Assembly (NCBI GenBank): GCA_035390885.1
Contig: DAOOUW010000003.1
Location: 1-64,000, forward strand
Reading direction: 5' to 3'
From: JAOAFT01 sp035390885
GTDB lineage: Bacteria > Bacteroidota > Ignavibacteria > UBA10030
DNA length: 64,000 nt
This document shows positions 45,825 to 54,489 of the stretch, in pieces. A program made the position numbers and the translations under genes. Below the pieces are notes generated by a model. It was not told where the DNA came from, did not search any database, and saw nothing but the letters and a program-made list of their open reading frames with translations. Every line of letters starts with the position of its first letter. Position 1 is the stretch's first letter.

Positions 45825-46232
45825 ATTCCACTTTTATAAAAATAAGCTTCAACACGTAAATTATTTATGAATGTAATAAATAGGTACAGAGAATACAACT
45901 ACATTTGTTCAAACCAGATTATGCATTAGAAACTTGCAAAGATTATTGCCTCGATAAACCATAAACCTTACAGTATCTCAGCAACCGATTCCCTGACGGT
46001 GGCTGAGGTTCTCGGAGCCACCATTTTGGTTCTCCCTTCTTTCGCCTGTTTTATTATTTTACTTCACCTTAAACTTTACCGCTACCTTTATTGCATAAGC
46101 TGCGTTCAACAGGTTCTTGCCATTGCAGATGTTCAGATGAGAAAATATTGCAGCAGAATATCCAAGAAAGCCTATTGTTATTTATCAAACGAGCATCCGA
46201 TAGATACGATTTCAATGCCGAGTTTTCTATTG
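45825..46232. other. Intergenic region with REPIN-like repeat copy F
   Basis: 408 bases between two minus-strand genes. The ROK kinase promoter should lie at 45825-45915, the repeat F occupies the middle, and 46030-46232 is unique sequence in which nothing clear is seen. Confidence 0.45.
45918..46024. repeat. REPIN-like palindromic repeat (copy F)
   Basis: Flank ATTATGCATTAGAAACTTGC (45918-45937), then ATTATTGCCTCGATA, the inner arm CTCAGCAACCGATTCCCTGA and GGTGGCTGAGG, ending CTCGGAGCCACC. Same orientation as copy D. Confidence 0.7.
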
Positions 46233-47111
46233 CTACAAACCATTCCAACCCGCTAAGCGCGCCCACAGCCACCATGCAGCGTAAGCTTTCTGATTTGCAT
46301 TGAGTGATTGACTATGAGCCGCAGAACATTCGTACCATTCCACGTTTTTTGTATGAGAGTTTTGCCAGTCAATAGCCCAATTTTTATCCAGCGTGCCGTT
46401 TCCGTCGCTATCATAATCGCAATTATCATTTGCATCTAATTTCATATAGTTTACTTTCGCATCTGGATCGTAACTTTCAATGTCGGCAAAATCGTACAAT
46501 ATTTTATTATTCGTTTTACAGTATAAACGAATTTGCTCATTCCGTTGATTGACATTCCCTTGTTCGCCAGTGCCATTCAAGTGCCCAGTCATATAAACAA
46601 ATTTGACTTGTGGGTAATCGCGTTCCAGTTGAGACATTAGAGTAAGATATGCCTGAATTTCTTCTTCAGTACCATCAACTTGTCCACACCAGGACCAAAT
46701 GATAACATTGATTTCAGAATGTTTATTGAGATAGGTCCGAGTAGCAGTCGCCCATGCACTGCGATCGGGATTCCCTAAATCGGATGCTCCTGAAAATGGT
46801 TGATCCTTCAAATAGAGCGCTCCATTTGCACCCGTTGAGTTGAAAGCATACTTATCGCCTTTGAACGATACTAATCCTTCCATCCCGGTAATGAGCTGAC
46901 TTCCATGGGATGTGTGTCCATAAGCAATTTTGAGTTGTGAACGTGCGCTGTCGATCCACTTTGAAGGAATGTTCGATAATTTTGTACAGGAGTGATCGAT
47001 CGTCATAGGAATAGCAACTTGAGAATTTGGCTCCACTGATGAATCGCAATTCCACAACAAACAGGCAAGAAGCAAAAAAGCAATCGCGTTGTAACATGCA
47101 CCTTTGTTCAT
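46233..47111 (-). CDS. Unrecognised exported protein with calcium-loop-like motif
   Basis: A 292-residue protein I cannot assign. AGGAGG sits about 7 bases ahead of the ATG at 47111, which decides the start over an ATG 8 codons upstream. Signal segment NAIAFLLLACLLWNC may be a lipoprotein signal, though the lipobox (LWNC) is poor. Conserved-looking stretches: LKIAYGHTSHGSQLITGMEG, IIWSWCGQVDGTEEEIQAYL, FVYMTGHLNGTGEQGN and ILYDFADIESYDP, reminiscent of SGNH-type hydrolases but without a clear GDS. DYDSDGNGTLDKNW resembles a calcium-binding loop. It is divergent from the lipoprotein gene at 47281. Confidence 0.6.
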   Translation of the reverse strand: MNKGACYNAIAFLLLACLLWNCDSSVEPNSQVAIPMTIDHSCTKLSNIPSKWIDSARSQLKIAYGHTSHGSQLITGMEGLVSFKGDKYAFNSTGANGALYLKDQPFSGASDLGNPDRSAWATATRTYLNKHSEINVIIWSWCGQVDGTEEEIQAYLTLMSQLERDYPQVKFVYMTGHLNGTGEQGNVNQRNEQIRLYCKTNNKILYDFADIESYDPDAKVNYMKLDANDNCDYDSDGNGTLDKNWAIDWQNSHTKNVEWYECSAAHSQSLNANQKAYAAWWLWARLAGWNGL

Positions 47112-47280
47112 TTTTCTTTCCTCCTTTGAATCCATTATCTACAAAGATAAGCACATAAATTGTACGCTGGCTCACAATTGGGAAATTCTTCTTCCTGAAG
47201 TCAAAAATATTATAGGTGATTCAATCGTCAGAATCGTTGTATAGTATAAATGATGACGACATAAAATAAGGAGGGTAGCA

Positions 47281-48672
47281 ATGAAGAAGATTATCATTTT
47301 ATTGACAATTGGATCCCTTTTCTGGGGTTGTGAAGACACAATCGTCGAGTACAAATATGATGGCGAACAAATTTTTCATAATGATTTGCTCCATGGTGAT
47401 CTCATTGGAAGGGTGTTACAGAAAGAAAGTGGAGCAATTGTCATTGTATCTCAAGTTACGCCGGTGGACTCTGTTTTGATTAATCCAGTTGATGGTTCTT
47501 TTGCTTTTCGGGATTTACGGGCTGGAAATTATAATCTTACAATTAAATCGGATAACTTCCGTTACTATGTCAAAGAAAATATTGTCGTTGCAGGCGGCTC
47601 AATCCAGTATATTGGCGAAATCGATCTTTCTAAAATTCCAGATCTTATTTCGAGTTACTATCCCGAAGATAAAGCGGAGATCGTATACGATTGGCGTTAT
47701 GGCCGTATTACTGTTTCGATGTCATTTACTCAACCAATGGATCGTGAGAGTGTTGAGAAAGCATTTTCGATTGAGCCGTCAGCCGAGGGATTATTCGTTT
47801 GGGGGCAATATACATGGCAACCGTATACAGGGCTCTATACTAGAGGAATTGCCGAGCAAGCTTATCGTCCAGAAACAGGTGCAACAATAACGACCTATAG
47901 TAAAGTAACATCATTTACGTATGTGCTGGCGAAAAAAGACTGCTATCCTGACACCACTTATACAGTAACACTTACAACAGAGGCAAAAGATACGGCAGGA
48001 AACCATCTGAGATTTCCTTTAGTATTTCGATTTAAGACAGTACAATCCTATACAACGATCTATGGAATTCAATCAGAGCCAATGCTTGGCGATGCTGATG
48101 TTTCTCCAATTTCGTACTCTGGAATTCGAATAACATTTCCACGTCGTATGGAGCCGATTTCCACGGAAGCGGCGACTCGTATAATACCTTCGATGAATAC
48201 AATGTTCTTGTGGCCAGAGGAAAATGTTATGGTGATTTATCCAGGAGGTCCATTCTTAAGTGATACAACAATTACAGTCAGTATCGGAGGAGAAGCGCTC
48301 GATAAAGACGGTATACCATTAGGAAAAGATTACACAACGTGGTTCCGGACTGCGCCCTTTTCACTTCAATCCGTCAGTCCAGGCAATGGTCAATTGTTTG
48401 TGTCGCCAACTACTAACATCTATCTTACATTTAACAGCTTTGTGAAGATTGGTAATGCACAAAATGCAATTCAAATTATGCCTCCAGTCCAGGGATCGTT
48501 CTCGTATAGAGGAGATTCATACTATGAAAATCCACAGACAATCATTTTTACACCATCTTCGAGCTTTGCTCCGAATACAAAATATACTATCACTGTTACT
48601 ACTGCACTACGAGATTTATATGATTCGCCTTTGAAGCAATCGTATACTTTTTCGTTTGTAACTCGACCTTAA
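47281..48672 (+). CDS. Lipoprotein with carboxypeptidase-regulatory and Ig-like (Big_5) domains
   Basis: A 463-residue protein with lipobox signal MKKIIILLTIGSLFWGC and strong AAGGAGGG upstream. Residues about 35-110 form a regulatory beta-sandwich (GSFAFRDLRAGNYNLTIKSD). Three Big_5 (SbsA Ig-like) domains follow, each closing with a T-Y-T-V-T-L or related strand: about 130-260 (VSMSFTQPMDRESVEKAFSI), 265-360 and 365-463 (SSFAPNTKYTITVTTALRDL). Such proteins are outer-membrane-anchored and structural or binding; no enzyme motif. It is followed by a strong hairpin and a broken barrel gene. Confidence 0.82.
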   Translation: MKKIIILLTIGSLFWGCEDTIVEYKYDGEQIFHNDLLHGDLIGRVLQKESGAIVIVSQVTPVDSVLINPVDGSFAFRDLRAGNYNLTIKSDNFRYYVKENIVVAGGSIQYIGEIDLSKIPDLISSYYPEDKAEIVYDWRYGRITVSMSFTQPMDRESVEKAFSIEPSAEGLFVWGQYTWQPYTGLYTRGIAEQAYRPETGATITTYSKVTSFTYVLAKKDCYPDTTYTVTLTTEAKDTAGNHLRFPLVFRFKTVQSYTTIYGIQSEPMLGDADVSPISYSGIRITFPRRMEPISTEAATRIIPSMNTMFLWPEENVMVIYPGGPFLSDTTITVSIGGEALDKDGIPLGKDYTTWFRTAPFSLQSVSPGNGQLFVSPTTNIYLTFNSFVKIGNAQNAIQIMPPVQGSFSYRGDSYYENPQTIIFTPSSSFAPNTKYTITVTTALRDLYDSPLKQSYTFSFVTRP

Positions 48673-48678
48673 GTTCTA

Positions 48679-48711
48679 AGCCGCGCCTGTCAATGATGCA
48701 CAGGCGCGGCT
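48679..48711 (+). terminator. Strong hairpin terminator after Ig-like lipoprotein
   Basis: Perfect 12-base inverted repeat AGCCGCGCCTGT (48679-48690) and ACAGGCGCGGCT (48700-48711) with a 9-base loop, 7 bases after the stop. Only a short T-containing tail follows, so it may act as an mRNA-stabilising hairpin as well as a terminator. Confidence 0.7.
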
Positions 48712-48766
48712 CTTAATGTAAGAATCTATGTTTAGAACAATCATCGGTAACAATTCTGGAGATGCA

Positions 48767-49222
48767 ATGAAAAAACGAATCTTTATTATTTTCCAATTTA
48801 TTATTACAACAACAGCATTTGCACTTGATTCGACGATGGTTGTATCAGGAGGAATTGCTCGCACACTTGCGTTGGGTGGAAGTCCTACAAATCCATTTCT
48901 GCTGGATCAAACAGATGTTCTCATCAATCCCGCATTCTTAAAAGAATACAGTAATTCAATTTTTCTTGAACTCGGAAACGATTTCAATAACGGTTCGGCA
49001 TACCGTGCAAACAATCAATCATTCGGAGCGAGTTTCAATATTGGCTCGCTCACGTTGGGATGTATCATTGGAATGCGTGAAGGACCGATGTTTGCAGAAA
49101 ATTCCATTGGCTATCAGAGCGGTGGTTCATTCCTTGCCTGTGATTACATGAAGGCTGCTCTTGATTCATACCTGCAGGGTCTCTCAGTTTGGCAAACGAC
49201 AGAACCAACAATGCCGTTTTAA
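48767..49222 (+). pseudogene. N-terminal fragment of interrupted outer-membrane protein
   Basis: Starts MKKRIFIIFQFIITTTAFAL with GGAG 7 bases upstream, so the ATG at 48767 is preferred to one 13 codons earlier. The mature start (GIARTLALGGSPTNPFLLDQ, TDVLINPAFLKEYSNSIFLE) has the N-P hatch style of PorV/FadL-like barrels. The frame stops at a TAA (49220-49222) after only 152 codons, and the same frame reopens five codons later, so this and the next entry look like one gene broken by a nonsense change or by two compensating shifts near 49180-49240. Confidence 0.65.
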
Positions 49223-49234
49223 ATAATAGGCGCA

Positions 49235-50149
49235 ATGAAATTCAGTAATGCTACCGCAGGCATTTCGCTCTACTTTTCTCACTGGGGAAGAAATGATCAA
49301 GGAGCTGGTAGTGTATCGGCAGAAAAAACTTGCTCAGTATCTCTTGAACAGTACGGGATCAAAGGCGGCGTTCTTTTACCTCTTTCTCATAAGATAACCG
49401 GTGACTTCTCAGGATGTTTACGATTGAACAGAGCGACTGCAGATTATCATAATACTATGCCTCAAGCTCCTCTTCTGTCGTCTTCCTTTTCAAGTAATGG
49501 GTATGAAATGGCGCTCTCGACTCGTTTCTTGTTCAACATATCTCCAACTTTGATAGTTATTCCCTATGTATGTGGGGAATATTTTAAGTACAATCCTGAG
49601 CTTTCTTACTCTCCAATAATCTATCTCAGTGTGCCTTACCCAAATGAATACTGGAAAAAGAAAGTTGAATTTGGGTGCGGGGCGCTCCATCATTTTTCAA
49701 AAGGATTAGTAAGCGGTGGAATTTCATTCCAGTACATTTCTCTTACAAATGATGCAACAACAAAAAATGGAAATCTTCCACAATTAACTCATTACTCACG
49801 ATCATTTCTAAACTTTCCTACATTTCAGGCTGGGGTGGAATATGCTCTTACTCCTTGGCTAACAGGACGGACAGGATTTTTCAAACGACTTACATGTCAA
49901 ACGACGCATACCGATCCGCCACCTCCTTTGAATCCAACGGAAAGTTCGACCACGGTTGAACTTCCCTTTGTTCCTGCGTATGGACTTTCTGCTCAAGAAC
50001 AAACATTGTCGCTTGGACTTGGAATTTCACTTGGGAATGTTTCTATCAATACATACGTCGCAGAACAGGTGATAGGGAGCGGAACCTATCTCTTAAGCGG
50101 AATCCAGCAAAGTATTTTTGGGATTGTGTCGTTAAGTTATAAACTATAG
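49235..50149 (+). pseudogene. C-terminal fragment of interrupted outer-membrane protein
   Basis: Same reading frame as the fragment ending at 49222. It begins at MKFSNATAGISLYFSHWGRN without a signal peptide and carries the rest of a beta-barrel (GVLLPLSHKITGDFSGCLRL, LSLGLGISLGNVSINTYVAE) ending FGIVSLSYKL. On its own it could not be exported, so it is probably the remainder of the broken gene. No good ribosome-binding site precedes it. A sequencing or assembly error is an alternative explanation. Confidence 0.65.
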
Positions 50150-50183
50150 TAAAGGTACGATGATGGATCCTCTTTCAACCCAA

Positions 50184-50250
50184 ATTATGCATTAGAAATT
50201 CACAAAGACTGTTGCCTCATCACGCCTTACAGCGCCTCAGCCTTTACTGT
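50184..50250. repeat. Truncated REPIN-like repeat (copy G)
   Basis: Flank ATTATGCATTAGAAATTCAC (50184-50203), then GACTGTTGCCTCATCACGCC and CGCCTCAGCC; the second arm is missing. It lies between the convergent barrel gene and lactate dehydrogenase. Confidence 0.6.
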
Positions 50251-50274
50251 AATTTCTTATCATCAACTCACAAA

Positions 50275-51225
50275 CTATGGCAAGGAAGCGAACGTGCTTT
50301 TGAGCTTTTCAGCAGATTGGCAGAATCCTTCTTCCTCTTCTTTACTCATTGGCAATGTGAGGACTTCTTCGATACCGTTTGCGCCGACAACACAAGGAAG
50401 ACTCAGACACATATCGGTTACGCCATATTGACCCGTCATTAGCGTCGATACAGAAAGCACCGAGCGGTAATTTCCAAGTATTGCTTCGACAATCGAGAGC
50501 AATCCTAATCCAATAGCATAGTACGTTGCTCCTTTGCGTTTAATAATTTCATACGCTGCGTCTCTCACACTAACAAAGAGAGCATTCATATCTTCGTGAT
50601 TATATTTTTTGTGTTTGAGAGGAGCAAATTCCTGTAACCGTACGCCGCCGATGTTTGCTAAGCTCCATAGGGGAATTTCACTATCGCCATGTTCGCCAAC
50701 GATATATGCATGCACGCTTCGTGGATCGACGCCGTAGTACTGTCCTAGTAAAAATCGAAACCGAGAAGTGTCGAGAATCGTTCCAGAACCAATTACTTTT
50801 GCCGGCGGGAGCTTCGATTCTTTCAGAGAAATGTAAGTCAATATATCAACGGGATTCGTTGCAATGAGAATGATTCCCTCAGGATTGTAACGTACAATTT
50901 TTGGTACAATCGAACGAAAAATTTCTGCGTTACGAGTCAGAAGGTTAAGTCTTGATTCACCGGGCCGTTGCGCTGTACCAGCTGTTACCACCACCACATT
51001 TGCTCCTGCAAGGTCAGGGTAATCTCCCGCGATGATTCTCATCGGTTTGGTAAAAGACAATCCATGATTGAGGTCCATCATTTCGCCGATAGCACGGTCG
51101 ACAACATCGTTCACCAGTACTAATTCACCTGCAATTCCTCGCTGCATTAACGCATACGCAAAGGATGATCCAACCATACCAGTGCCAACGAGTCCAACTT
51201 TGCGCGAGCTTCTTTGTTCAAACAT
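50275..51225 (-). CDS. ldh: L-lactate dehydrogenase (LDH/MDH family)
   Basis: NAD-dependent 2-hydroxyacid dehydrogenase, 316 residues from the chosen start. NAD motif VGLVGTGMVGSSFAYALMQR; substrate loop VTAGTAQRPGESRLNLLTRN with Gln in the position that marks lactate rather than malate specificity (Arg in malate dehydrogenases); catalytic YIVGEHGDSEIPLWS with His; NPVDILTY. The start at 51225 follows AAAGGAG; upstream in-frame ATGs have no site. It reduces pyruvate to lactate in the cytoplasm. It follows the M14 carboxypeptidase gene by 65 bases on the same strand. Confidence 0.92.
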   Translation of the reverse strand: MFEQRSSRKVGLVGTGMVGSSFAYALMQRGIAGELVLVNDVVDRAIGEMMDLNHGLSFTKPMRIIAGDYPDLAGANVVVVTAGTAQRPGESRLNLLTRNAEIFRSIVPKIVRYNPEGIILIATNPVDILTYISLKESKLPPAKVIGSGTILDTSRFRFLLGQYYGVDPRSVHAYIVGEHGDSEIPLWSLANIGGVRLQEFAPLKHKKYNHEDMNALFVSVRDAAYEIIKRKGATYYAIGLGLLSIVEAILGNYRSVLSVSTLMTGQYGVTDMCLSLPCVVGANGIEEVLTLPMSKEEEEGFCQSAEKLKSTFASLP

Positions 51226-51290
51226 AATCTTCTCCTTTTCTATTCCTAACATTTGAACATTTTTAAAAGTTCCTGCATTGTTCAACAATA

Positions 51291-52481
51291 TTAGCTATTC
51301 GTTTTCTGTTTCTTGAGCAATAAGGGAACATCCTCTGCTGGAAATGAAAAATCAGGATAAATGTAACGTTCATCGAGCATCGATGATGAACCGTCAATTT
51401 CTTCGAATGCAGTATAAGTAGAAAGATCGCCAACATCCATAATACGAGCAATCCTGCGATATGAATCTGAAACTCCCTGTTGCGCTATCTCGACATTTAT
51501 GCCAACGTCGACTCGAACTGGAACGGTGATGCCCTTCGGCATAAAGAGAGCATTTCGGATAAGCACATCAAATCCATACTGGGTGTTGAATGGAATTTTT
51601 TCGTAAATCTCTAACGGCGCTTGTTGATATGCTCCAGTTGCAATAGCATAGAGACCGGTAAGAATACTTACCGCGTTAAGTTTCCTGATGGCGAATTTAT
51701 CAGGATCGCCTTTCCATCCTCCTGATTCAACAAGAACAGTACTCGTCCCCCAACGTTGAATACTATCTCCGAAGGCTCGCGGTTCGTAGGTGTCGTCCCA
51801 TCGAGCAATGGAATGAGGAGCAAACGTACCAACAATAGTTGCCAGCAATGAAGCAAGATGTTTTGCGCGAATCCTCACTTCGTTATCAGAACGCCGCTCA
51901 TTGATGGCGGGTGCAAGAAAGGCGAAAGCTGCAATCTTTTTTGTATTGCCTACAGTTAGGCGCGGATCCTGATCGTGTAGATTGAAGCCAAACATCGGTT
52001 CGATTTCATCTCTGACTCGTTTGAGAATCCGAGCTTCCGGTGTTTGCAATGCAAGCGCATCGCGATTCATATCAATGTGATACGCTGTCCTTCGTGTAAA
52101 TCGTTCTGCGCCATCGGGATTGAGCATCGGAATCATAGAGAGCGATAGCTTTTCCAAAATCAACTTTGCAACAGGATGTTCAGCGTGTTGATGAAACCAA
52201 CCCAAAATATCTACCAAAGCCATTGTTGCTGTTGGTTCATCTCCATGCATCTGAGACCACAGCAGTACTTTGGTTGCTCCATTACCAAGCGAGTAACAAT
52301 GGATTGTACGACCTTCTGCAGATGCGCCAACAATTTTTTTAGATAAAAAATTAGAACCATCATACTGTTGAAGCCAGCCGAGCATATCGCTTTGAGTAAA
52401 GCGAGATGTTGTAATCGAATGGTTCGAATAGGATTCGTATGTATCAAAAAGTTCGTGAGCAAATTTGAGCAATTCTTCCAT
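51291..52481 (-). CDS. M14-family zinc carboxypeptidase
   Basis: A 396-residue protein without a signal peptide. Zinc ligands: SQMHGDEPTATMALVDILGW (H-x2-E) and the later FNLHDQDPRLTVGN (His); HIDMNRDAL corresponds to the substrate-binding N-R of M14; VLVESGGWKGDPDKF supplies the catalytic Glu. It would release C-terminal amino acids or cleave peptidoglycan-type amide bonds. Lacking a signal, it is predicted cytoplasmic, which is unusual among the secreted M14 enzymes but fits the M14 subgroup of Bacteroidota. It is divergent from an ECF sigma gene. Confidence 0.85.
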   Translation of the reverse strand: MEELLKFAHELFDTYESYSNHSITTSRFTQSDMLGWLQQYDGSNFLSKKIVGASAEGRTIHCYSLGNGATKVLLWSQMHGDEPTATMALVDILGWFHQHAEHPVAKLILEKLSLSMIPMLNPDGAERFTRRTAYHIDMNRDALALQTPEARILKRVRDEIEPMFGFNLHDQDPRLTVGNTKKIAAFAFLAPAINERRSDNEVRIRAKHLASLLATIVGTFAPHSIARWDDTYEPRAFGDSIQRWGTSTVLVESGGWKGDPDKFAIRKLNAVSILTGLYAIATGAYQQAPLEIYEKIPFNTQYGFDVLIRNALFMPKGITVPVRVDVGINVEIAQQGVSDSYRRIARIMDVGDLSTYTAFEEIDGSSSMLDERYIYPDFSFPAEDVPLLLKKQKTNS

Positions 52482-52633
52482 AAGCGTCTTTCATTGAATG
52501 TTTGAATTTCGATGATGTAAGATACAAGAAACTTCTTTCTTAAACATCATTGGTAGGAATTTTTCGCCGCGCTGGTTTCTTGCTCCTATCAGTAAATTTC
52601 ACTACCATTTCCAAAAGTATAAATCAAATTGTT

Positions 52634-53299
52634 ATGACAAAACAACAGAAATCACATCGTCAACAAACATCGAAGCCGCCAAACGTATCTCTATCGTTTG
52701 ATGAAAGTCAGAAGTCAGAAAATCGGCGTGAGGAAATTCGGCTTGTAAGGCTTGCTAAGCAAGGGAATCAGAATGCATTCAAGGAACTGAGACTTAAGTA
52801 TCACGGAGCGCTCACGCATTTTGTCGCACGGCTTGTGAACAGAAGGGAAGAAGTTGACGATTTAGTACAGGAGGCTTTCATTAAAGCGTTCACATCCATT
52901 CAGAATTACAACGAGGAATTCGCATTCTCGACTTGGCTTTTTAAGATTGCTGCAAACAATTCCATCGACTACTTGCGAAAGAAGAAACTCCACACATTTT
53001 CCATCAATACGCCATTTGAAACAGAAGATGAAGAATATACATTCGAGCTTCCCGATACCGACTTAAGGCCGGACCAACTTCTCATTTCGAATCAACGTTC
53101 GAAAATGCTCGAAGAAGCAATGGAATCTCTCCCGCCGAAGTATCGGCAGGTTATTTACATGCGTCATGTGGAGGAAATGGAATATTCAGAAATTGCAAAG
53201 GCTCTCGATGAACCACTGGGAACGGTAAAAGCCCACATCTTTCGTGCGCGTGAAATGCTCTACAAACAACTCAAGCATAAAATACGTCATTATGAATGA
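52634..53299 (+). CDS. ECF-family RNA polymerase sigma factor
   Basis: A 221-residue sigma factor. Polar N-terminal tail of about 40 residues; region 2 NAFKELRLKYHGALTHFVAR, DDLVQEAFIKAFTSIQNY and FSTWLFKIAANNSIDYLRKK; region 4 LPPKYRQVIYMRHVEEMEYS and LGTVKAHIFRAREMLYKQLK. The ATG at 52634 is preferred to a TTG at 52550 because homology begins later and the upstream segment is AT-rich leader-like sequence; no strong ribosome-binding site is seen. A toast-rack-like secreted protein follows by 56 bases; no anti-sigma gene is adjacent. Confidence 0.9.
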   Translation: MTKQQKSHRQQTSKPPNVSLSFDESQKSENRREEIRLVRLAKQGNQNAFKELRLKYHGALTHFVARLVNRREEVDDLVQEAFIKAFTSIQNYNEEFAFSTWLFKIAANNSIDYLRKKKLHTFSINTPFETEDEEYTFELPDTDLRPDQLLISNQRSKMLEEAMESLPPKYRQVIYMRHVEEMEYSEIAKALDEPLGTVKAHIFRAREMLYKQLKHKIRHYE

Positions 53300-53355
53300 A
53301 ACTTTTCACTTCCTCAATCGTAAGCAAAAAGTAAGCAAAGAATCCTCGACACAAT

Positions 53356-54213
53356 ATGAAACAGATATTTACTATACTTATACTCATCATTCTTAACGGC
53401 GCAAATGTTTTTGCACTTGTAGAAACACGGCATAGAGAGTACCCTTTTTCGAAAGAGAAACGTCTTCGCATCGAGCTCGAAGTCGCGGTTGGCGAGTTGT
53501 ACATCAAATCTGGTCCCAGCGAAAAGATCGCTGTCATTGATTATGAAGAATCCGCCGAACTCTCTCAGAAATTGAGCATGACGTATTCGTTAGATGGCAC
53601 AACAGGAGTTTTAAGAATCAAATTGAAGGATGAAATGAAACTCTTTAAGAATGACTCGAAAAAGAAGAAGGACTATCGGCGGCTAACCCTCAACATTGCT
53701 GAATCGATTCCAGTAGAAATGAAAATTGAGATAGGCGCTGGAGAGTGCAATATCGATCTTTCAAAACTATATATTAAATCTCTGGAGCTTTCCGTTGGTG
53801 CAAGTAATGTTGAGCTGTATACCTCGACGCCGAACAAAATTTTCGCAGAGAACATTACTATTGAATGCGGCGTTGGAAAATTTGTTGGGAAACATCTTGC
53901 AAATCTTAATTTTAGAACGCTCGATTTTCAGGGCGGCGTCGGTTCATATTCTTTGGAGTTTGACGGTACGCTCCGTCAATCCGGCGATGTTTCTGTTGAA
54001 GTCGGCGTTGGTTCAGTATCACTGCTATTTCCACCCTCCATTCCTGTAAAAATATATTGCGAAGACCATTGGCTTTCCAGCGCTCACGTTGATGGAAACT
54101 TTGACAAACCCTCCTCAGGCATTTTTTTGACGCGAAACTTAAATTATTCCGAGCCCTTTATTACTGTACGAGTGCAATCTGGCATTGGCAGTGTGCAGAT
54201 CCGGCAAAAGTAG
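53356..54213 (+). CDS. Secreted toast-rack/LiaF-like beta-repeat protein
   Basis: A 285-residue exported protein with signal peptide (MKQIFTILILIILNGANVFA). The mature part is a ladder of beta turns with recurring G-V-G: EVAVGELYIKSGPSEK, KIEIGAGECNIDLSKLYIKS, LELSVGASNVELYTSTP, IECGVGKFVGKHL, VEVGVGSVSLLFPP and QSGIGSVQIRQK. This is the style of toast-rack and DUF4097/LiaF C-terminal domains, which form beta-helix-like solenoids in envelope stress systems. It directly follows an ECF sigma gene and is probably co-transcribed. No enzymatic motif. Confidence 0.75.
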   Translation: MKQIFTILILIILNGANVFALVETRHREYPFSKEKRLRIELEVAVGELYIKSGPSEKIAVIDYEESAELSQKLSMTYSLDGTTGVLRIKLKDEMKLFKNDSKKKKDYRRLTLNIAESIPVEMKIEIGAGECNIDLSKLYIKSLELSVGASNVELYTSTPNKIFAENITIECGVGKFVGKHLANLNFRTLDFQGGVGSYSLEFDGTLRQSGDVSVEVGVGSVSLLFPPSIPVKIYCEDHWLSSAHVDGNFDKPSSGIFLTRNLNYSEPFITVRVQSGIGSVQIRQK

Positions 54214-54489
54214 CAGGCTTGGTTTTTAGCGCTTTCCACCCCTTTCTTTCAGAAATGACTTTGCTTTCACACATTCCATGACGTAATGAACAGCGCTTAA
54301 GTTAATCTATTCCATCTAAGGATATTCAAGCGGTTTCCGAACACTTGAGTATTCATCTCCGTATGTAGAAAAAATTTAATTTATCTAAGTAAATTTTCCT
54401 CCTTGATATTATTGCTTCTACAGCAGTGTTTTTCTAAATTCCAAACAACGTGGATCAGTTATATTAAGTAAATTATGTTGAGGCGAAGT
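54214..54489. other. Intergenic region upstream of TPR protein
   Basis: 276 bases, AT-rich towards the TPR gene, where its promoter should lie. Apart from a distant AGCGCT/AGCGCT pair near 54229 and 54293 no structure, repeat or small gene stands out. Confidence 0.35.
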
